Part shown: positions 40,656 through 45,655 of the stretch, one piece after another
Layout of the letters: each line of letters begins with the position of its first letter
Position numbering within the stretch: position 1 is the stretch's first letter
Assembly: GCA_964394815.1 (NCBI GenBank)
Contig: CAYMZC010000003.1
Span: 1-45,655, forward strand
Origin: Sandaracinobacteroides sp964394815
GTDB taxonomy: Bacteria; Pseudomonadota; Alphaproteobacteria; Sphingomonadales; Sphingomonadaceae
Reading direction: 5' to 3'
Length of the DNA: 45,655 nt
The notes under the pieces: model-generated
What the model saw: the letters and a program-made list of their open reading frames with translations, nothing else
What the model was told of the DNA's origin: nothing
Databases searched by the model: none
Position numbers and translations under genes: made by a program

Positions 40656-42060
40656 CGCTCCTTCCGGGTGCCCGCCCCGGTAGGGCGAAGGCCACGGCCG
40701 TGGCGCCCGCAGTCAGGACAAGGATCGTGACGACGGCCATCTGGTAGGCGAAGGGCGATGGATAGCTTTCCCGCGCGCGGGTGAGGCTGTCCATCGCCAG
40801 CACCGTCGTCACGACCTGCGAGCCGACGCCCATGAACAGGGCGCGGATGACCCCCAGCATGCCGATGACCTCGCTGGTGCGTTCCGGCGGAGCGGATGCC
40901 GCGATGATCGTGGGCGCAACGGCGAACAGCATCGTCGTGCCGAAGGAAATCACGATCAGCTCGACGATGACGATGGTGACCGTGCTGGCATCGACCAGCA
41001 CCATCGCCCAGCCGGCCATGGTGACGACACCGCCCATGATCATGGCGAAGCGCCCGCCGCCACGCCCTGTCAGCCAGCCGCTGAGCGGTCCGGCCAGGAC
41101 CGAGGTGAGGTTCGAGGGCAGTTTCACCAGCCCGGCAGCCGTGGCAGTGAGGCCGAGGCCGGCGATGGTCCAGGCAGGGGCCTGCATGAGCAGCGAAAAG
41201 AAGACCGCGATCTGCAGCGTGCCCATGGCGACGAGCGCGCTGGTGATGGAGACCACGGCGATCGGCCGGTTCAGCAGGGTGCGCACATCGATCAGCGGGT
41301 TGGCGCTGGCTAGCGCCCGGCGCCACCACCACAGGCACAGCACTATGCCGCCCGCCAGCAGCGCCAGCGCGGCAGGGCTTGCCCAGCCCCATGCCTTGCC
41401 GCCTGTCATGTAGAGAAGGATGAGCGTGACGCCAGGCGCGAACACGATGCCCGAAAGCCAGTCCACCGGGGCGGAACCCGGTTGCGCGCGCGAGGCCGGA
41501 ACCAGCCAACGCACGAGGATGAAGGAAATGAGGCAGAGCGAGGCGCTGGCGAGGAAGATGCCGGGCCAGCTGAAATTGTCGACGATGAGGCCGCCCGCGA
41601 TCAGCCCGGCCGCCGTGCCGATGGAGGCGCCGGAAATCATCAGGCCGATTCCGGCCGGCACCCGGTCTTCCGGCAGATTTTCGCGCACAAGGCCGATGCA
41701 CAGCGGCAATATGGTGGCGGTGACGCCCTGCAGGATGCGACCGGCAAGCACCAGTTCGTAGCGGGATGTCGCCGCGCTCACCAGCGAGCCGAGGCCACCG
41801 ATCACCAGCACGATCAGCAGCACCCGCTGCCGCCCGTAGATGTCCCCCAGGCGGCCGACCACGGCGGAGGCCGCTGCGCCGACGATGAGAAAGGCCGTGA
41901 CCAGCCAGCCCACCGAGGCCGCATCCCCGAACTGCGCGATCAGCACCTTGAGCGCGGCGAGGATCATCGCGCTTTCGAAGGAACTGGTCATTTCGGCGAC
42001 CCACAGGGCTGCCAGCAGCGCCCAGGGCATGGGGCGCGTGGCGTCTGCGCTGCTGCTCAA
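40639..42060 (-). CDS. MFS transporter, DHA2-type multidrug/exporter family
   Basis: A 473-residue membrane protein with about 14 predicted helices. Motif A is GRLGDIYGRQRVL after helix 2, motif C-like glycines follow at GIGLMISGASIGTAAGLIAGG. The family exports drugs or hydrophobic compounds with proton antiport; uptake of a substrate cannot be ruled out. A TTG at 42060 overlaps the upstream SDR stop as TTGA and has GGGGAA upstream; the alternative is ATG at 42030, which begins directly at the first helix. It lies in an operon with the SDR and is adjacent to a TetR gene, a usual arrangement for regulated efflux. The gene end overlaps the convergent gene by 17 bp. Confidence 0.87.
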   Translation of the reverse strand: MSSSADATRPMPWALLAALWVAEMTSSFESAMILAALKVLIAQFGDAASVGWLVTAFLIVGAAASAVVGRLGDIYGRQRVLLIVLVIGGLGSLVSAATSRYELVLAGRILQGVTATILPLCIGLVRENLPEDRVPAGIGLMISGASIGTAAGLIAGGLIVDNFSWPGIFLASASLCLISFILVRWLVPASRAQPGSAPVDWLSGIVFAPGVTLILLYMTGGKAWGWASPAALALLAGGIVLCLWWWRRALASANPLIDVRTLLNRPIAVVSITSALVAMGTLQIAVFFSLLMQAPAWTIAGLGLTATAAGLVKLPSNLTSVLAGPLSGWLTGRGGGRFAMIMGGVVTMAGWAMVLVDASTVTIVIVELIVISFGTTMLFAVAPTIIAASAPPERTSEVIGMLGVIRALFMGVGSQVVTTVLAMDSLTRARESYPSPFAYQMAVVTILVLTAGATAVAFALPGRAPGRSVTSRP

Positions 42061-42848
42061 CGGCTGTTCCCCGCAATGGTGCGTGCGCCTTCGGGCACAC
42101 CCGAACGGGACGCGCGCACCTCGACGAGGTCGATGCTCACGTCGCGCGGCAAGGACAGCATGGCGACAAGCGCCTCGGCCATGGAGGCCGGCGTTGCCGG
42201 GGTTCCGCTCATGGCGGCATGGCCGGTCTCGACGATCTTGCGGAAGAAGGCGTCCCGCGCTTCGGCTGGCCATTCGGCGCTGCCGCTGCCCCCCGATACG
42301 GAGCCGGAGCGCAGGATTCCGACGCGGATTCCGTCTTCGCGCAGTTCGTCGCGCAGGCCCGCCGACAGCGTCTCCACCGCGGCCTTGGTGGCGGCATAAA
42401 GGGCAAGCATCGGGAAGGGCATGCGCACGCTTTCGCTGGTGATGCTGATCACCTGCCCCTGCGATTTCCGGAGGTGCGGGATCGCCGCCCGCGTCAGCCA
42501 TGAAACGCCCAGGATGTTCACATCCACATGGCGGCGGATGATGGCGTCGCTGCCATGTTCGAAGGCAAAGGGCTGGAAGATGGCGGCATTGTTCACCAGC
42601 ACGTCGATCCGGCCGAAACGGGCCGCCGCCTGCGTGACGGCGGCATTCACCGCATCAGGGGAGGAAACATCGCAGCCGATCGCCAGCACGGCTTCGCCAT
42701 GTTCGGCCGCCAGCGTATCAAGTTCGGCCGATGGCCTTGCCAGCGCCGCCACCCGCATGCCGGCGCGCACGAGGGCCGATACGAAGTGCCGTCCCATGCC
42801 CTTTGACGCGCCACTGACAAGGGCGACCCTGCCTGCAAGCTGTTCCAT
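42057..42848 (-). CDS. Classical SDR oxidoreductase
   Basis: A 263-residue SDR. SGASKGMG at 12-19, NNAA at 86-89, catalytic Ser138, Tyr151 and Lys155 (YAATK). Ala-Arg after beta-2 suggests NADP(H). It ends with a Leu/Pro-rich tail SIDLVEVRASRSGVPEG. GGGAGAGGG upstream fixes the ATG at 42848. First gene of a two-gene operon with the MFS transporter and divergent from a TetR gene, with palindrome I between. Probably acts on the same compound that induces the system; substrate unknown. Confidence 0.86.
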   Translation of the reverse strand: MEQLAGRVALVSGASKGMGRHFVSALVRAGMRVAALARPSAELDTLAAEHGEAVLAIGCDVSSPDAVNAAVTQAAARFGRIDVLVNNAAIFQPFAFEHGSDAIIRRHVDVNILGVSWLTRAAIPHLRKSQGQVISITSESVRMPFPMLALYAATKAAVETLSAGLRDELREDGIRVGILRSGSVSGGSGSAEWPAEARDAFFRKIVETGHAAMSGTPATPASMAEALVAMLSLPRDVSIDLVEVRASRSGVPEGARTIAGNSR

Positions 42849-42895
42849 GCAATCCCTCTCCCGGTGGCGGCCCCGGACCGCGCCTCTCTCTGCTA

Positions 42896-42910
42896 TTGAC
42901 GCTATGTCAG
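42896..42910 (+). promoter_or_regulatory. Operator-like palindrome I (TTGAC-N5-GTCAA family)
   Basis: TTGACGCTATGTCAG; inner TGAC-N5-GTCA is perfect. It lies 47 bp before the SDR start and 40 bp before the TetR start, the position expected for a regulator that represses itself and its divergent neighbour. Confidence 0.68.
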
Positions 42911-42913
42911 TTT

Positions 42914-42929
42914 CTTGCACTCATGCAAG
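42914..42929 (+). promoter_or_regulatory. Inverted repeat in the TetR leader
   Basis: CTTGCA-CTCA-TGCAAG, perfect 6+4+6 repeat, 4 bp after palindrome I and 21 bp before the TetR ATG. It may be a second operator or an mRNA hairpin. No other copy was noticed in the island. Confidence 0.5.
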
Positions 42930-42950
42930 CATTGGTCGAAAGGGGCAAGC

Positions 42951-43643
42951 ATGAGTGCACAGCCTGACAGCCCGAAGACACGGCCCCCGGCCTCCGCCAC
43001 GCGGGGAAATCGTGCGGGCTACAACCATTACGGGCAGAAGATCGGCTCCAAGGGGGAGCGCACGCGAAGGCTGCTGATCGACACGACGATCGGGCTGCTG
43101 GCCAGCAAGGGGCTGCGCGATGTGTCGGTGATGGATGTGGCGCGGGCCGCCAGCACTTCGCCGGCGACTTTCTATGTCTATTTCCGCGACGTGCCCGAAG
43201 TGGTGCTGGCGGCGCTGCAGGGCGCATCGCAGACATCGCCCGAACTGGAAGCGATGCTGGCGCGTGACTGGATGGCGCCCGGCGCTGGCGTGGCCGCTGC
43301 CGATTTCGTCGAGGCCTATACGGCGCTCTGGAACCGCAACCGCACCATTTTCAGCGTGCGCAACCTGGCCGCCGAAGAAGGCGATATGCGTTTCTATCAG
43401 GCGCGGATGGAGGCGGCCGGCCCGATGATGGAAGCGCTGACGGCAGCCGTGGCCCGGGCGCAGGCGGCGGGCCGGGTTCCGGCCGGGCTGGCGCCCCGAT
43501 CCTGCGCCGGCACACTGCTGATGCTGCTGGAGCGGCTTTCGGCTGTCGGCCCGATGACAGCCGAAGGCGATGGCCTGGGCTATGCGCAGCTTAAGGCTGC
43601 CGCTGCCCACAGCATCGCCGCCATGCTGGGCGCAGCCGCCTGA
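42951..43643 (+). CDS. TetR-family transcriptional regulator
   Basis: A 230-residue regulator. An N-terminal tail of about 30 residues (YNHYGQKIGSKGERTRR) precedes the TetR helix-turn-helix: LLIDTTIGLLASKG, VSVMDVARAASTSPATFYVY with the recognition helix. The C-terminal domain is helical and begins near residue 85. AAAGGGG before the ATG at 42951 is a strong ribosome binding site. It is divergent from the SDR-MFS operon, and palindrome I lies between, so it is the best candidate ligand-responsive repressor for the TTGAC-N5-GTCAA sites. The gene ends 3 bp from the convergent SDR stop. Confidence 0.88.
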   Translation: MSAQPDSPKTRPPASATRGNRAGYNHYGQKIGSKGERTRRLLIDTTIGLLASKGLRDVSVMDVARAASTSPATFYVYFRDVPEVVLAALQGASQTSPELEAMLARDWMAPGAGVAAADFVEAYTALWNRNRTIFSVRNLAAEEGDMRFYQARMEAAGPMMEALTAAVARAQAAGRVPAGLAPRSCAGTLLMLLERLSAVGPMTAEGDGLGYAQLKAAAAHSIAAMLGAAA

Positions 43644-43646
43644 ACA

Positions 43647-44477
43647 TCAGGCAGCGGTGGCTTCGGCGATCATCGCCTGCAGGTCCAGAACGCCTGTTGC
43701 AAGGCCGCCGGAAAGCCCGGCATCGACCGGCAGGCATACCCCGGAAATGAAGCTGGCGGCATCGCTGTTCAAAAGGATGAGCGGCAGCGCCTGTTCTTCG
43801 GGTGTCGAGAAGCGGCCCTTGGCCCTGGCGAAGGCACCAAGCACGGCATCGCCCGCCACCTGACGGAAATCCTTCAGCATCGGCGTGTCGATGGGGCTGG
43901 GCATGGTGCTGTTGATGCGGATGCCGCGCGCCATCAGGCCCGGGGCTTCGCGCATGGTCCAGCTGTTGATGGCTTCCTTCGACAGCGTGTAGGGGTCACC
44001 CGCGCGTTCGGCGTTCGCCCGATACCATGCCCGGCCCGATGCAATGTCCGGGTTGGCCATGAATTCCTGCAGCAGGTCCTGCCGCGCAAGATGCTTCATG
44101 CCGCCCAGCGAGGATACAGTGACGATTCCGGCGCCTTCGCGCAGGCGCGGCAGCCACAGCTGCGTCCAGTGGCGCATGCCCAGGAAATTCACCGTGACGA
44201 CATCCTCGGCCGGGAATGTCTGCGGCAGGCCCGAGATGTTGAACAGCGCGTCGGCTTCGCCGCCGATCGCTTCGAACCCGGCTTCGATGCTGCCCGCATC
44301 GAGCAGGTCGACGGTGGTGAAGGAGGCAAGGCCCGCAACCGGCGAAGGCCGGACATCGGCGCCATGCACGTCGGCGCCGAGCGCAACCAGCGCGCGCGCG
44401 CAGGCTTCGCCGGTGCCCGAATGGCAGCCCATCACGACAACGCGTTTTCCACGATACCCAAGGATGTCGGCGCCCAT
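43647..44477 (-). CDS. SDR of the 3-alpha-hydroxysteroid dehydrogenase/carbonyl reductase type
   Basis: A 276-residue SDR with GCHSGTGEA at 17-25, FNISGLPQT, VNFLGMRHW, Ser122-Ser123, Tyr163 and Lys167 (YTLSK). About 40 residues lie between the catalytic Ser and Tyr, instead of 13; the insertion LLQEFMANPDIASGRAWYRA matches the long loop in Comamonas 3-alpha-HSD/carbonyl reductase. STMPSPIDTPMLKDF is the substrate loop. Similarity to HSDs suggests a hydroxysteroid or terpenoid alcohol substrate, but this is not proof. ATG 44477 is preferred; an in-frame ATG at 44504 overlaps the operator-adjacent region. Monocistronic, divergent from a TetR gene. Confidence 0.82.
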   Translation of the reverse strand: MGADILGYRGKRVVVMGCHSGTGEACARALVALGADVHGADVRPSPVAGLASFTTVDLLDAGSIEAGFEAIGGEADALFNISGLPQTFPAEDVVTVNFLGMRHWTQLWLPRLREGAGIVTVSSLGGMKHLARQDLLQEFMANPDIASGRAWYRANAERAGDPYTLSKEAINSWTMREAPGLMARGIRINSTMPSPIDTPMLKDFRQVAGDAVLGAFARAKGRFSTPEEQALPLILLNSDAASFISGVCLPVDAGLSGGLATGVLDLQAMIAEATAA

Positions 44478-44510
44478 GGCCTTCAATCTCCCCTTTTTTC
44501 TCATCCTGCG

Positions 44511-44531
44511 ACCTGGTTGACTAAGTGTCAA
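44511..44531 (+). promoter_or_regulatory. Composite site: box F overlapping palindrome J
   Basis: ACCTGGTTGACTAA (44511-44524) is the sixth ACCTRGTT box, and TTGACTAAGTGTCAA (44517-44531) is a perfect-arm member of the TTGAC-N5-GTCAA family. They share 8 bp. Two regulators could compete here, or one protein reads the combined element. It is 33 bp before the SDR start and 100 bp before the TetR start. Confidence 0.7.
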
Positions 44532-44604
44532 TTCTGAAACTGGCCATCCGCCCCCCCCATCGCATCGCGCCATCGTGCGAAACGGGGCCATGTCTTGCCG
44601 ACCC

Positions 44605-44622
44605 GAATACATTCCTGTATTC
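44605..44622 (+). promoter_or_regulatory. Perfect inverted repeat before the third TetR gene
   Basis: GAATACA-TTCC-TGTATTC, 7+4+7 bp, ending 8 bp before the TetR ATG at 44631. It is followed at 44624-44639 by GATACACATGCGTATC, a near-perfect palindrome over the start codon. This is the usual place for an autoregulatory operator and differs from both shared motifs. Confidence 0.68.
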
Positions 44623-44630
44623 AGATACAC

Positions 44631-45284
44631 ATGCGTATCCAGCGCTCGAATCGCAAGGAAAGCCAGGCCCGCACGCGGGAACGTCTCCTGCATGCCGCGC
44701 GTGCCGAATTTGCACGGCGCGGCATTGCCGCCGCCTCCATAGACCGGATCAGCGAAACCGCCGGATTCTCGCGCGGGGCCTTCTATGCCAATTACGCGGG
44801 CAAGCATGACCTGCTGCTCGAACTGCTGAGCCGCCACCAGGAAGATGAAATCGCCCAGTGGGAGGCGCTGCTGGATGAAGCAGGCTCCCTCGATCAGGCG
44901 CTGCCGGCGCTGCGCGAGCGCTTCGACGCCTTTGCCCGCAACGCCGATGATTTCCTGTTCTCGAACGAATTGCAGATAGAGGCGCTGCGCAACCCCGCCT
45001 TTGCGGAACGCTACCGGGACTTCGCCCGCGCCACGGCCGCCAGCACGCGCCGGCTTGGCGCGGCCTTCATCGCCCGCGCGGGCGGCAGCCTCGTCTCGGC
45101 CGACATGCTCGGCAAGGCGCTGCAGTCCTTCAGCCAGCAGCTGATCGCTGAAGAAAAGCTCGGCCTTGGCGATCCCGGCCAGTCGCCGGGCGAGCGCATG
45201 GTTTCCATCATCGTCGAACTTCTGGGAGCAGGGCCGGTGCCGCCGGATGGGGCGTCGCGGCCAGGAGAGGAGCAACATTCATGA
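44631..45284 (+). CDS. TetR-family transcriptional regulator
   Basis: A 217-residue regulator. The helix-turn-helix spans about residues 10-58: SQARTRERLLHAARAEFARR, IAAASIDRISETAGFSRGAF, YANYAGKHDLLLELL. The rest is a helical ligand domain. The ATG at 44631 follows directly after a perfect palindrome; an upstream TTG at 44595 would place that palindrome in the coding region and is less likely. The gene overlaps the next P450 start as ATGA, so regulator and P450 form one transcript. It probably controls its own operon, and perhaps the divergent SDR, in response to the P450 substrate. Confidence 0.87.
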   Translation: MRIQRSNRKESQARTRERLLHAARAEFARRGIAAASIDRISETAGFSRGAFYANYAGKHDLLLELLSRHQEDEIAQWEALLDEAGSLDQALPALRERFDAFARNADDFLFSNELQIEALRNPAFAERYRDFARATAASTRRLGAAFIARAGGSLVSADMLGKALQSFSQQLIAEEKLGLGDPGQSPGERMVSIIVELLGAGPVPPDGASRPGEEQHS

Positions 45285-45655
45285 CCAGCCAGACTGCATC
45301 GCCGCCAGCCGGAAGGCCCGCCCATGTGCCCGAAGATCGTGTCATCGATTTCGATCTCTACGCTTTCCCGATCGAGGGGCTGGAATATCAGCACTCCATG
45401 CGGGACATTTTCCTGTCGAACCCCGCCGACCTGCTCTGGACCCCGCGCAACGGCGGCCACTGGATCGTGAAAACCCATGCCGATGTCGCCAAGGTTCTGG
45501 CGGACACGGAGCATTTCTCGTCACGGCGGATCGTGGTGACGGATGAGGACGTCGCCGGACGCCCGCCGCTGGTGCCGCTCCAGCTCGATCCGCCAGCCCA
45601 TGCGCCCTATCGCGCCCTGCTGCAGCAGGCCCTGTCACCCAAGGCCGTCGGCAAG
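45281..45655 (+). CDS. Cytochrome P450, N-terminal part (cut by window edge)
   Basis: The first 125 codons of a P450. DLYAFPIEGLEYQHSMRDIF is the A-helix region, GGHWIVKTHADVAKVLADTE and HFSS the B-helix, and LQLDPPAHAPYRALLQQALS is the C-helix with the Pro-x-H-x-x-x-R haem propionate contact. AGGAGAGGAG upstream supports the ATG at 45281, which overlaps the TetR stop as ATGA. The I-helix, ExxR and haem Cys lie beyond the right edge. It is a second P450, not a copy of the one at 30.5 kb, as the N-terminal sequences differ. Confidence 0.9.
   Translation, partial: MTSQTASPPAGRPAHVPEDRVIDFDLYAFPIEGLEYQHSMRDIFLSNPADLLWTPRNGGHWIVKTHADVAKVLADTEHFSSRRIVVTDEDVAGRPPLVPLQLDPPAHAPYRALLQQALSPKAVGK

Noticed and set aside
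1..45655. tRNA, rRNA, integrase or transposase genes that would mark a genomic island
   Set aside because: None seen on either strand; base composition looks uniform, so recent transfer is not supported by this window.

Overview
The window is 45.7 kb of densely packed, high-GC DNA from a bacterial chromosome or large replicon. Strong G/C third-position bias, ATGA/GTGA gene overlaps, a cydDC/cydABX locus with an E. coli-type CydX, and many CoA-thioester catabolic genes fit an alphaproteobacterium, most likely Sphingomonadales. The order is an inference from protein style; no rRNA or other taxonomic marker is present. I see no tRNA, rRNA, CRISPR array, insertion sequence or phage gene. One run of exactly 100 N (19769-19868) interrupts a gene.

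Layout. 1-7.2 kb is housekeeping and respiratory: the start of an alanine racemase gene, a TetR regulator, cydC and cydD on the minus strand, and divergent cydA-cydB-cydX. 7.4-8.6 kb holds a small dimeric alpha/beta-barrel protein and an SDR. From 8.65 kb to the end the window is a catabolic island built as a chain of divergent transcription units. It contains three acyl-CoA ligases, two heteromeric acyl-CoA dehydrogenase pairs, an APH-type kinase next to one pair, three crotonase-fold proteins (two with altered active sites), a MaoC double-hotdog hydratase, a thioesterase, an NPD-family flavin oxidoreductase, an SMP-30 lactonase with a SnoaL-like protein, six SDR or SDR-like proteins counting the one at 7.8 kb, two cytochromes P450 (the second cut by the window end), an aldehyde dehydrogenase, two CaiB-type CoA transferases, two amidohydrolases, a thiolase-fold/DUF35 pair that looks like a retro-aldolase, a lipocalin-like DUF7064-type protein, an MFS exporter, a FadR-type GntR regulator and two further TetR regulators.

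How it may work (inference): P450 and dehydrogenase chemistry oxidises a hydrophobic, probably isoprenoid or steroid-like compound to an acid. Ligases charge it to CoA, the heteromeric dehydrogenases and hydratases run beta-oxidation-like cycles, and the thiolase-fold/DUF35 pair cleaves by retro-aldol chemistry. The aldehyde dehydrogenase and CoA transferases handle products. No steroid-ring or aromatic-ring cleavage gene is in the window, so the substrate is open.

The most notable signal is regulatory. A 14-bp box, ACCTRGTTNAYHAA-like, lies once in each of six divergent intergenic regions from 11.0 to 44.5 kb. A second 15-bp palindrome, TTGAC-N5-GTCAA, lies at four promoters from 29.2 to 44.5 kb. 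Two promoters carry both, and at 44.5 kb they overlap. This suggests two interlocking regulons that tie the island together.
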